A stretch of DNA of 64,000 nucleotides. It comes from Paenibacillus faecalis (GTDB lineage Bacteria > Bacillota > Bacilli > Paenibacillales > Paenibacillaceae). Position 1 is the stretch's first letter. Each line of letters starts with the position of its first letter. Below are positions 51,470 to 59,586 of this stretch, one piece after another. The DNA lies in assembly GCF_900289175.1 (NCBI RefSeq), contig NZ_LT985747.1, forward strand, positions 1,949,912-2,013,911. Direction: 5' to 3'. The notes beneath the pieces are model-generated. The model saw nothing but the letters and a program-made list of their open reading frames with translations. It had not been told where the DNA came from and did no database searches. The position numbers and the translations under genes are program-made.

Positions 51470-52091
51470 TCATAAGATCGTGGGCATCTATTTGGCAGCA
51501 GGTTTGAGCACTCGTATGGGTACGGATAAACTGAAGCTTACACTAGGCTCCATGAATTTGGGGAGTATTGCGCTGACTGCAGCTTTGCACTCCGATTTGG
51601 ATTTTGTCTGTGTCATTGCAAATGATAATGTACCCGATTGGATCGATAGTACATTGTATCAAGAACCCTTTAACCGAAAATGGTCTGTAACCCTTTGCCA
51701 CAAAGCATTGTACGGGCAAGCATACTCCTTGCGATGCGGTCTTGCGGCAGCGATGGCAATGAAAGCAACGGCTGTCATGATCCTGCTGGCAGACCAGCCC
51801 TTTATTTCAACCAAAATGATCAATGAACTGCTGCAATGCTATCAGACACATCGAATGAAGAGCAATATACATTTTGTGGCATCGAGATATGAACATTTGG
51901 CAAGGCCGCCAGTTGTTTTTGACAAGCAAATGTACCAAGAGCTTTTGCAGCTTCAGGATGATCAGGGGGCCCGTCATTTGATTCGTGAAGGCAAATCCGG
52001 GATCTGTATTGATTTTTTAAGTCCGAACTTGTTTCTGGATGTAGATACCGCCGAAGACTACAGAACTTTGCTTGATCAAATGGAATTTTGA
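51462..52091 (+). CDS. Molybdenum cofactor nucleotidyltransferase, MobA/MocA-like (PucB-like)
   Basis: A 209-residue protein starting at ATG 51462, coupled to the xdhC-like gene by an overlap. The nucleotidyltransferase signature is GIYLAAGLSTRMGTDKLKL, followed by MILLADQPFISTKMI and the PPVVFDKQMY segment of MocA-type cytidylyltransferases. It attaches CMP (or GMP) to molybdopterin for the hydroxylase. Its last 16 bases overlap the 3' end of a convergent exporter gene. Confidence 0.87.
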   Translation: MISHKIVGIYLAAGLSTRMGTDKLKLTLGSMNLGSIALTAALHSDLDFVCVIANDNVPDWIDSTLYQEPFNRKWSVTLCHKALYGQAYSLRCGLAAAMAMKATAVMILLADQPFISTKMINELLQCYQTHRMKSNIHFVASRYEHLARPPVVFDKQMYQELLQLQDDQGARHLIREGKSGICIDFLSPNLFLDVDTAEDYRTLLDQMEF

Positions 52092-53086
52092 AAATCTTCA
52101 ATGACTTGTTCCGCATTCATATATAATGCCATAGGGTAGAGGTCATTTTTTGAATCTATCGGGGTTTGGAATTGTAAAGCTTGAACATGGGAAAGTGGGC
52201 TATAACCAGTGGAATCTTCCAGTTTCTTTTTCCAATTTTTTATCACGTCCGCCAGCGAGTATAGATGATCGGCCCACTCCTGTTGCTTTGCTTGGGCAAA
52301 GCTGCCGCTTTCGGACCATTGTTCAAGAACTCGCATCATATCGGTAAGGTTGGCATAACCCGATTGAAGAAGCTGCATATCCACAGCTAATTGTTTTAAT
52401 GTCAGGCGTTGTTTACGCCCAAACGGACGGTAACGAAAACTTTGCTCCGCTTCTATCAGCTCCGTTGTCGCTTGATGAAGTTCCTGGAACAAGCTTTGTA
52501 ATTGGGATAGCAAAATCTCAACTTCATTTGGGGGACAGCCGTTTTTCACCCAGTGCGCAGTGTCTATGAAATGATTGGATAAATGACCCGTAAAGCGGCT
52601 CATTTTACCCTTGGTTTTGTTTATGGAATCGGGCGGGAATATCAGGACATGAATCAGTAAGGCAACGAGTACACCGATCACGGTATCGCGTATGCGATCA
52701 AGGGGATAACTGGGCATTTTGCTTTGGAAAAACATAACCAATACAATACTCAGCGCCACTTGGACCATAAAAGAATGATCTAATCGGAGCCACATGATGA
52801 TAAAAATTCCAATAAGAAGAAGGAGGCCCACACTCCAGCCGTTCACTTCCACATAAGGGATTATGGCAGTTGTGAGAATAACACCCGCCGTCGTTCCCAG
52901 GACACGCTTCCATGCAAATTGTACTGACATATGAACGGTTAATTGAACAGTTAAAATCACTGCCAGAGAGGCTAGATAAGGATGTTTGGAGCCAGCCCAT
53001 TCCGCAATTTCCCATGCCAGTGCTGCTGCCAATGGGATCTTCCAAAAAACCGCTTTATATTTTACGAAATCCATAATTGTATTCAT
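52076..53086 (-). CDS. Aromatic acid exporter (FUSC/ArAE) family protein
   Basis: A 336-residue protein on the minus strand starting at ATG 53086. The N-terminal half has about six membrane segments (SLAVILTVQLTVHMSVQFAW; TTAGVILTTAIIPYV; TVIGVLVALLIHVLIFPP), followed by a cytoplasmic helical domain rich in coiled-coil segments. This is the layout of the half-length Firmicute ArAE/FUSC proteins. It is probably an exporter of aromatic acids or other amphipathic compounds. It is convergent with the molybdenum operon, and the 3' ends overlap by 16 bases. Confidence 0.82.
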   Translation of the reverse strand: MNTIMDFVKYKAVFWKIPLAAALAWEIAEWAGSKHPYLASLAVILTVQLTVHMSVQFAWKRVLGTTAGVILTTAIIPYVEVNGWSVGLLLLIGIFIIMWLRLDHSFMVQVALSIVLVMFFQSKMPSYPLDRIRDTVIGVLVALLIHVLIFPPDSINKTKGKMSRFTGHLSNHFIDTAHWVKNGCPPNEVEILLSQLQSLFQELHQATTELIEAEQSFRYRPFGRKQRLTLKQLAVDMQLLQSGYANLTDMMRVLEQWSESGSFAQAKQQEWADHLYSLADVIKNWKKKLEDSTGYSPLSHVQALQFQTPIDSKNDLYPMALYMNAEQVIEDFQNSI

Positions 53087-53325
53087 ACCTTTAGCTCCAT
53101 CTGTTATGGTCTGTTCATACTTGCTGTTTTGTTAACGAACAATATATCACACGTAGTATGTCAATCTAGATTTTGCTTTATGAATCCTGTATTTAAAATG
53201 AAACATTTAAAGCGCAGGCTTCAGCTGAAGCAGGAGAAAAAGTCTTGCCATGTTAATGTGGACAGGGACATGGGTAATTTTTAAGAATAACTATAAATTT
53301 CAGCAACAGCCAAATGAGGTGGCTC

Positions 53326-54003
53326 ATGAATAATGAACGATGGAAGCAGGCTGAAACAGCTCTGTCTTGTGTGAAAGTATTGAAGCAAGGAGTAAACGAC
53401 CCGGTAATGATTGAAGGTGGTTCGGATGAACTGCATTGTATCGGCATTGGAACCGATGCGGCTGTATTTGTCTATGAGCCTATGCCGGCTTATGCCTACA
53501 AACTGTATGCAGAGGACGCTTTGCATAAAAAAGAAGCGGAGATTACAGTCTATCGTCAATTGGCGGGCAATCCTTATTTTCCGATGTTTTATGGGGCTGG
53601 AGATTTGTATGTAGTGATCAGCCGTGAACGAGGGATAACGCTATACGATTGTTTACTATACGGGGTTCCTGTTCCTAGACAGGTGATCGATGACGTTGAA
53701 GTTGCACGAGCCTTCGTAAGGGAAAAGGGGCTTAACCCGCGAGATATTCATTTGAAAAATGTTCTTCTGCAAGATGGCCGGGGTAAAGTGTTGGATGTTT
53801 CTGAATATATACAGCCCGGAAACGACATGAGATGGGAGCATCTTGTGTGGGCGTATGATAACGTTTATCCGTTATTGGAGGGAAGAAAGATACCTGCTTG
53901 GGTCATGGAGGCTGTGAAAAATGGATACTATCGTTTGGATTCATCCAACATGAACCTGCCGGAATTTGCTAGTCGAATTAAACGGCTGTTTTTAAAAAAA
54001 TAG
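53326..54003 (+). CDS. Serine/threonine kinase-like protein (YrzF-like)
   Basis: A 225-residue protein. ATG 53314 is possible, but ATG 53326 follows GAGGTGG and begins MNNERWKQAE. Kinase-fold features are a short glycine-loop region (CIGIGTDAAVFVYE), an invariant-lysine candidate in AYKLYAEDALHKKEAEITVY, the catalytic loop LNPRDIHLKNVLL (Asp and Asn) and a DFG-equivalent VLDVSEY. It resembles small bacterial kinases such as B. subtilis YrzF. The DFG motif is altered, so activity is uncertain. Confidence 0.75.
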   Translation: MNNERWKQAETALSCVKVLKQGVNDPVMIEGGSDELHCIGIGTDAAVFVYEPMPAYAYKLYAEDALHKKEAEITVYRQLAGNPYFPMFYGAGDLYVVISRERGITLYDCLLYGVPVPRQVIDDVEVARAFVREKGLNPRDIHLKNVLLQDGRGKVLDVSEYIQPGNDMRWEHLVWAYDNVYPLLEGRKIPAWVMEAVKNGYYRLDSSNMNLPEFASRIKRLFLKK

Positions 54004-54120
54004 ATATCCCGATGAGATGATCTATCATATAAATAAATATGAAAAGATATGAATGGATAATAATGGCTTACCAAAACTTACTTGATGTTTTTCTTGTTCT
54101 AAGGCGTTAAAATAACTTAT

Positions 54121-54245
54121 GAGAGGACAAGGTATTCGTAACCTTTTCTTCTCCTCCTTATGGCCAGTTAACGGAACGGGTAACGTTCTGGCCACGCAGA
54201 AAGGACCAATGCGGTACTGCCGCTTTGGTCCTTTTGTGCTTTTTT
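54121..54245 (+). ncRNA. Candidate structured RNA with terminal terminator
   Basis: Three successive hairpins lie in a gap with no gene. The first is GAGGA/TCCTC with AAGG/CCTT inside (54123-54156). The second is GGCCAG/CTGGCC with AACG/CGTT inside (54162-54193). The third is a strong terminator, AAAGGACCA/TGGTCCTTT with an inner GCGG/CCGC (54200-54234), followed by T-rich sequence to 54245. A weak TAAAAT box is at 54108-54113. It matches no riboswitch class I know. It may be an sRNA, or a 3' end of the kinase transcript. Confidence 0.4.
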
Positions 54246-54259
54246 AAACGAAAACGATA

Positions 54260-54288
54260 TTGACAATAATACATAAGTTAGATACAGT
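54260..54288 (+). promoter_or_regulatory. Sigma-A promoter of the ROK-MFS operon
   Basis: TTGACA (54260-54265), 17-base spacer, TACAGT (54283-54288). The start point would be near 54295, just before a long palindrome. Confidence 0.6.
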
Positions 54289-54302
54289 AAACGAGTTAAT
54301 AA

Positions 54303-54333
54303 AACACTTAATAAAAGTGTTTTATTAAGTGTT
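54303..54333. promoter_or_regulatory. Long perfect palindromic operator of the ROK-MFS operon
   Basis: Perfect 14-bp arms AACACTTAATAAAA and TTTTATTAAGTGTT flank GTG. It begins about 8 bases after the predicted transcription start, where a bound repressor would block elongation or initiation. The adjacent ROK regulator is the obvious candidate. Confidence 0.7.
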
Positions 54334-54429
54334 AATTTCACCTGGGAATCACTTCACATTTCTCGAAAATACTTTTCATTATTCACACAAAATGACGACG
54401 TCGTTACTTCTAAAATGGGGGGCCTAACG

Positions 54430-55455
54430 ATGAAACGAATTGGCGGCAATGCTATGGTGATGAAAGAAGTGAATATCAATCTTGTCCGAAAGATAATGAA
54501 ATCAAAAGGCGAAGCAACCAAGCAGCAGATTGCGAAAGAAACAGGCCTTAGTGCAGTTACAGTAGGAACTATATTGCAACAATTACTGCAAACATCCGAA
54601 GTGAAGGAAGCAGAGCTCTGCTCTTCAAGTGGAGGCCGGCCGGCTCAGCGTTTTAAATATAACGGTGATTATGCATATGCACTGATTCTCTTTCCATATG
54701 AAGCCGCAGGTCAGATCATCATTCGCAGTACGGTTGTTAATCTTTTCGGTAATCGTGTTTTTGAGCAAACGGATGAGGTAGATGATATTGATGTAGCATG
54801 TTTCGAGCAAATTATCGATTCTCTAATCGTTTCTTATCCAGCAATTCGTGCTATTGGCTTTGGATTGCCAGGCGCAGAGTGGCAAGGAGAAATTATTGTT
54901 TCCGACTATAAAGCTTTAATTGGCGTTTCCATTCTGGATGATTTCAGGAAGCGTTATGGAATCCCTGTCATTATGGAAAATGATGTAAATGCTGCAGTCG
55001 TTGGATATTGTGAACGGAAGCAGATCCAATCGGATGGAGCTATCGTTTATTTGTATTTCCCAGATCGATTTCCGCCAGGGGCAGGTATTCTCATTAACGG
55101 AAAGTTGTTTAAAGGAACGAGAAACTTTGCAGGTGAAATTGCGAATATCCCTTTGGGCATCCCATGGGATGAAGTAAAAAGTACGACTATTCCTGAGCAG
55201 ATTGAAGAAGCTGTCGTCAAGCTGGTCATTTCAATCTGTGCTGTTTTGAATCCGGATTATATCATTTTAAACGGGAGCTTTATGGAACAGGAAAGTGGAA
55301 GAAAAGTAGCAGAACAGTGTAAGCAAAAATTACCGGCAAGTGCGGTACCCGAGATCATCATTTCAGAGGATTTTACAGCTGATTACTTGGAAGGAATGAT
55401 CGCACAGACGTTAGCTACGTTGGAACCGGACATCGTATTATCGAAAGTTAAATAA
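54430..55455 (+). CDS. ROK family transcriptional regulator (XylR/NagC-like)
   Basis: A 341-residue repressor. ATG 54415 is in frame, but ATG 54430 follows GGGGGG by 7 bases and is preferred. The N-terminal winged helix is in KQQIAKETGLSAVTVGTILQ; the ROK sugar-kinase-like part has FGLPGAEWQGEI, PVIMENDVNAAVVG and FAGEIANIPLG. The usual ROK zinc-site cysteines (CxCGxxGC) are not visible, so it probably senses a ligand without being a kinase. It is followed after 17 bases by a sugar-type MFS permease, and a long palindrome lies upstream. Confidence 0.86.
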   Translation: MKRIGGNAMVMKEVNINLVRKIMKSKGEATKQQIAKETGLSAVTVGTILQQLLQTSEVKEAELCSSSGGRPAQRFKYNGDYAYALILFPYEAAGQIIIRSTVVNLFGNRVFEQTDEVDDIDVACFEQIIDSLIVSYPAIRAIGFGLPGAEWQGEIIVSDYKALIGVSILDDFRKRYGIPVIMENDVNAAVVGYCERKQIQSDGAIVYLYFPDRFPPGAGILINGKLFKGTRNFAGEIANIPLGIPWDEVKSTTIPEQIEEAVVKLVISICAVLNPDYIILNGSFMEQESGRKVAEQCKQKLPASAVPEIIISEDFTADYLEGMIAQTLATLEPDIVLSKVK

Positions 55456-55472
55456 TTGAGGAGACAGGGAAA

Positions 55473-56687
55473 ATGGCAACATTATTTTTGATCATTATAT
55501 ACTTATCGTTTATCAGCTTGGGGTTGCCTGATTCATTACTTGGAGCAGCTTGGCCTGTAATGCAAGCGGATTATGGAGCACCGTTTGGCGCTGCGGGCGT
55601 CTTATCGATTATCATTGCAGGCGGGACGATTGTATCAAGCTTGGCCAGCGGTATGATGCTGAAACGACTCGGAACAGGGAAAGTAACACTAATTAGCTGC
55701 TTGATGACAGCAACCGCATTGCTCGGATTTTATTTTGCCCCTTCTATAGGTTGGTTAGTGGTATTGGCATTACCGCTCGGGCTAGGTGGGGGATCGGTTG
55801 ACGCGGCATTGAATCATTATGTAGCCACACACTATAAAGCCCATCATATGAGCTGGCTTCATTGCTTCTGGGGTGTAGGAGCTACACTTGGGCCGATTAT
55901 TATGTCCGGGTTTATTCGTGAAAATGATTTATGGCGAGACGGCTATTTAACCGTTGCCCTTATACAATTCGCTTTAGTTGTTGTGCTGTTTATTACGCTC
56001 CCACTATGGAAGCGGATGGAGAAAACTCATCGTCATGCTGCTGAATCTGGTCAGGAAACAGACCTTCATCGTAATTCCGATAAGCCTGCAAAGCGGACGA
56101 TGAAGATCAAGGGTGTCAAACTGACTTTAATGACATTTCTATTTTATTGCGGTGCTGAAGCAACCGTTGGATTATGGAGCAGCAGCTTCCTAGTCAACAC
56201 GAAAGGGTTGTCGGCAGCGATGGCAGCACAGTGGGTGTCTATGTATTACGGCGGCATTACCGTTGGTCGGTTCATCACCGGTTTTGTGACCTTTAAGCTA
56301 AGCAATCGTGTTCTTGTTCGCAGCGGATTGTTCATTTCTCTAATCGGAGTGTTTCTTATGATCCTGCCGCTGCCAACTATAATGTCTCTGATCGGGCTTA
56401 TGCTCATTGGTCTTGGCTTCGCCCCTGTATACCCGTGTTTGCTGCATGAAACGCCTAACCGATTTGGCAAGGAGCAAACCCAGAAGCTTATGGGCTATCA
56501 GATGGCTGTTGCTTATACAGGCACAACACTGCTTCCTCCGATGCTCGGTTGGATCGCTTCCCAGACAACAATTGCGATTTTACCTTCTTTCGTTGCGGTG
56601 TATGTGATCATGATGTTGTTCGGTTCTGAAAGTGTCAACCGAATCATGAAGCTGCGATCGGTACGAGAGGAAACAGTCTCTAGTTAA
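55473..56687 (+). CDS. MFS transporter (FucP/sugar-type)
   Basis: A 404-residue permease with 12 hydrophobic segments starting at ATG 55473 behind GAGGAGACAGGG. It begins with LIIIYLSFISLGLPDSLLGA, typical of the FucP-like/YfkF-like branch of MFS sugar transporters, and has the inter-helix motif GMMLKRLGTGKV. A central basic-acidic loop with several His residues lies around residues 187-210. Being co-transcribed with a ROK regulator, it most likely imports a sugar or sugar derivative. Confidence 0.87.
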   Translation: MATLFLIIIYLSFISLGLPDSLLGAAWPVMQADYGAPFGAAGVLSIIIAGGTIVSSLASGMMLKRLGTGKVTLISCLMTATALLGFYFAPSIGWLVVLALPLGLGGGSVDAALNHYVATHYKAHHMSWLHCFWGVGATLGPIIMSGFIRENDLWRDGYLTVALIQFALVVVLFITLPLWKRMEKTHRHAAESGQETDLHRNSDKPAKRTMKIKGVKLTLMTFLFYCGAEATVGLWSSSFLVNTKGLSAAMAAQWVSMYYGGITVGRFITGFVTFKLSNRVLVRSGLFISLIGVFLMILPLPTIMSLIGLMLIGLGFAPVYPCLLHETPNRFGKEQTQKLMGYQMAVAYTGTTLLPPMLGWIASQTTIAILPSFVAVYVIMMLFGSESVNRIMKLRSVREETVSS

Positions 56688-56697
56688 TGGATAATAG

Positions 56698-56743
56698 AAA
56701 CGCCAGTCATTCACTATTCTGATGTGGATGTATGGCGTTTTTT
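56698..56743 (+). terminator. Terminator of the ROK-MFS operon
   Basis: AAACGCCA pairs with TGGCGTTT, with an inner CAT/ATG pair, followed by six Ts. Confidence 0.85.
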
Positions 56744-56808
56744 GTTATTGAAACCATGATATAATTTGGTGAAAATATGTGAAGGATGAATGAACATGTG
56801 ATATTCAG

Positions 56809-56931
56809 ATGCACTATGTATTATTTGATGAACCCGTGTTAAAGAAGATGGTTACTTCAAAGCTTCGCGCTTCAGGACTGGACGACGAGGCAGCCTCGGA
56901 TATAGGGATGCCACATGTTTCAGCGACCTAA
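56809..56931 (+). pseudogene. N-terminal remnant resembling an Ldh family oxidoreductase
   Basis: A 40-codon frame from ATG 56809 to TAA 56931 reads with a core KLRASGLDDEAASDIG, similar to the first helix of malate/L-lactate/ureidoglycolate dehydrogenases of the Ldh_2 family (KLxxAGLxxEhAxxVA). The rest of the enzyme is not found downstream. It may be a broken remnant or a chance likeness. Confidence 0.35.
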
Positions 56932-57093
56932 CATTTCGTAACCTCCCAAGACTTCTTCACGTATATAGATATAAACATGATCTGATGAAATGGTTTTTAA
57001 GCCATTCAAATCCGTTTTACGTCCATGGAGAAACCTCCTTCTCTCTTATGGCTTCATGTTTAACAATAATAGACTGTTGAGGTAATCCAACGT
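56932..57093. other. Upstream region of the large isoprenoid synthase gene
   Basis: No gene. A minus-strand AAGGAGG plus ATG (near 57027) opens only a 6-codon frame. I see no clear promoter for the gene at 57094. Confidence 0.4.
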
Positions 57094-59475
57094 ATGAATG
57101 AACAATTTACAGATTATGCCGAATCATCGTATCGGCTGGCTGAACAGAAGGCAGCTTCATATTTTGAAGCCCTTCAAGTTCAGCTAAATGACAAGACTTA
57201 TATACCTGCTCTGACAGAAGACATTCAACTGTGGAAAAAGAAGCATATTCGGCATATGTCGTGGTTATCTTTCTATTCACGGATAAAGAGTAAACCGGAT
57301 TCCCGGGATTATTATAGATATATCGATTGGCTGAATGTTACAGGTAAGTTGGACGATTATTTGGATCGAAGTGTTTCTTATATGTACATGAGGGATCTGG
57401 GTAAATCATTAGACTCCTCCGATACTCAGATCAGGATTCAACGCTTCGTTGCCAAGCTCAAAAAACATTTGATTGATTCCGGCAAAACTAGAAGGGAAGA
57501 CCCGCCTGAGTACATGAGCTTAACCGGCTTTTACCGATGGGCTCAGAAGGAAGGAATCGAAACGGCCGCGATCTGGGTAATCGACAAGTTGAAAAACGTA
57601 GCTTCCCATATTCCGGAAGGGATGAATGCAGAGCAAGCGCAGCGTAAACTGATTAAAATCATCATTGGTGTGATTTTGCATGTGATGGAAGAGATGGATG
57701 ATAAGGTACCGCCTGAGGAGCGTTCCAAGCGACTTGATGAAGCGATCAGGCTCGGTTACTCTTACGGTTTGACTTATCCGTTTATTGACGACCTTCTCGA
57801 TTCAGGGGTCCTAAACGATGAAGAGAAAGAACAGTATTCACGCATGATACGTACTGCCATTGTAAGTCGATTTGTACCGGAATTAGGGGAATGGGAAAGA
57901 CATCATATAGATTTGATCCGTTATGTCCATTCGGAGCTTCGAGAAGCTTTTGAGTACATTAAAAAATATCAGCGCCCGGAAATGCAGCAAACGTTTTTCG
58001 AGCAGTCTTATGTATTTTTTCAGTCCCAGCATTTGGATCGGATTAAGGACCTTTCAAACGCAAACTACACCAATGAAGAACTCTTTCTACCTATCATTTT
58101 AAAATCCTCATCTTCTCGCTTGATAGTACGCTCTGTCATTAGTGCCCCCGAGGATGAAGGCTTTGAGGATCGAACCTTTTTTTATGGTATCTATAATCAG
58201 CTTGCGGATGACTTTGCGGATATGTTTGACGATATGGAGGACGGAGCCGTCACACCTTACACCTATTATCTGAAGTATCGAAAACAGCGTCCGGATCTGA
58301 TAAATCCGTTTGAGTTGTATTGGACGGTAATCTTCCATTTGATCCATAACGTGTATCACTCTGATGCCAAAACCCGCGAAGTGATACTAAATCGGGCGAT
58401 CAATGGCTTGAAGCGGTGCAAGGCACGGGTAGGTACAGAAAAATACAATGAAATAATGGGCGTTTTTGCCTCTGGGAATCCTGAATTCAATCGTCTCGTA
58501 CAGCAAATGGTTCGAAAAGCTGATGATGTCGATTTCTTTGATAAGCTGCTAAGGGACCAGATGGTGAACAATCTGAAAACTGATCGGGAGGAACAGGAGT
58601 ATTTTTTCAATACGCTAAAAACCGTTCGCGATCAGATCAACGACCAATTGCCAATTTCTCAAGATGACGGGCCTCCTATGAAAGAGTCTTTAATCGATGC
58701 CGCCAACTACAGCCTAAAAGGAGATGGAAAGAGACTTCGCCCTGTCATAACCTGGGTCATGGGTGTAGAAGAATATGGTCTTCAATCTTCGGCCATTGTG
58801 CCGCTTCTCAGATCATTGGAATATATGCACACCGCTTCGCTGATCTTTGATGATCTGCCTTCGCAGGATAATGCTGATACCCGTCGAGGAATACCGACCC
58901 TGCATCAAGTCCATAGCAGTTCCACTGCGGAATTAACGGGCTTGTACCTGATTCAGAAAGCGATTGAGGAACAAGCATCTCTAAGTGGGTTTGATGCGAA
59001 AAACGTACTTGCCTTGATGCAGTATTCGTCCCGAAAAGCAGGGGAAATGTGCATGGGACAGGCGATGGATTTACAGTACAAAGGAACATCGCTCACATTG
59101 GAGCAATTGAATACGATATGTTTCTACAAAACGGGGATTGCATTTGAAGCATGTCTTGTGATGCCTGCTATACTTGCTGAGGTTGAGGCTGTAGAGATTG
59201 AAGCATTGAAAAAGTATGCCTATCATGCGGGCATTGCATTTCAGATAAAAGACGATTTGCTTGATTCGGAAGGGGATCTGCTCTTGCTTGGCAAACCGAC
59301 ACACCAGGATGTAGAGAACAACACCTCCACATTTGTTACGGTTCTTGGTCAAGAAGGGGCCAGAAAAGAGATGTGGGAGCACTACTGCCTTGGGATGGAG
59401 ACGCTAAAAGAGATACCTCGAAATGTTCCCTTCCTAAAGCATTTATTGAATTATATCGTTAACCGTGAATCGTAA
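57094..59475 (+). CDS. Large polyprenyl synthetase family protein with extra N-terminal isoprenoid-synthase-like half
   Basis: A 793-residue protein starting at ATG 57094 behind GAGGTAATCC. Residues about 520-793 form a trans-prenyl diphosphate synthase: GDGKRLRPVITW, first Asp-rich motif SLIFDDLPSQDNADTRRG (about 583-600), GQAMDLQ and second Asp-rich motif FQIKDDLLDSEGD (716-728). Residues 1-520 match nothing I can name but are all-helical and contain two further Asp-rich motifs, PFIDDLLDSG (about 229-238) and NQLADDFADMFDD (about 368-380). They are separated by about 140 residues, like the two motifs of the C-terminal domain. This suggests two isoprenoid-synthase folds in one chain: a synthase making an allylic diphosphate, and a terpene synthase-like or inactive partner. 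A usual stand-alone synthase is only about 300 residues. Confidence 0.78.
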   Translation: MNEQFTDYAESSYRLAEQKAASYFEALQVQLNDKTYIPALTEDIQLWKKKHIRHMSWLSFYSRIKSKPDSRDYYRYIDWLNVTGKLDDYLDRSVSYMYMRDLGKSLDSSDTQIRIQRFVAKLKKHLIDSGKTRREDPPEYMSLTGFYRWAQKEGIETAAIWVIDKLKNVASHIPEGMNAEQAQRKLIKIIIGVILHVMEEMDDKVPPEERSKRLDEAIRLGYSYGLTYPFIDDLLDSGVLNDEEKEQYSRMIRTAIVSRFVPELGEWERHHIDLIRYVHSELREAFEYIKKYQRPEMQQTFFEQSYVFFQSQHLDRIKDLSNANYTNEELFLPIILKSSSSRLIVRSVISAPEDEGFEDRTFFYGIYNQLADDFADMFDDMEDGAVTPYTYYLKYRKQRPDLINPFELYWTVIFHLIHNVYHSDAKTREVILNRAINGLKRCKARVGTEKYNEIMGVFASGNPEFNRLVQQMVRKADDVDFFDKLLRDQMVNNLKTDREEQEYFFNTLKTVRDQINDQLPISQDDGPPMKESLIDAANYSLKGDGKRLRPVITWVMGVEEYGLQSSAIVPLLRSLEYMHTASLIFDDLPSQDNADTRRGIPTLHQVHSSSTAELTGLYLIQKAIEEQASLSGFDAKNVLALMQYSSRKAGEMCMGQAMDLQYKGTSLTLEQLNTICFYKTGIAFEACLVMPAILAEVEAVEIEALKKYAYHAGIAFQIKDDLLDSEGDLLLLGKPTHQDVENNTSTFVTVLGQEGARKEMWEHYCLGMETLKEIPRNVPFLKHLLNYIVNRES

Positions 59476-59492
59476 GCGGGCGTTGTATTTGA

Positions 59493-59521
59493 AAGAAGAC
59501 GGCTCAAGGGCCGTCTTCTTC
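59493..59521. terminator. Terminator hairpin between the isoprenoid synthase and the amidase
   Basis: A perfect 11-bp stem AAGAAGACGGC / GCCGTCTTCTT with a TCAAGG loop; the flanking T tracts are short. Confidence 0.75.
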
Positions 59522-59586
59522 ATTATGTTTACGGCGTTAAACGCCTTCTATCCCTTCTGGAAAAAAGCCTGAGCTTAACCAGCCTT

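Noticed and set aside
56924..57030. Minus-strand 34-residue frame next to an AAGGAGG site
   Set aside because: The ATG after the ribosome site leads to only six codons; the longer frame would need a frameshift and matches no family I know.
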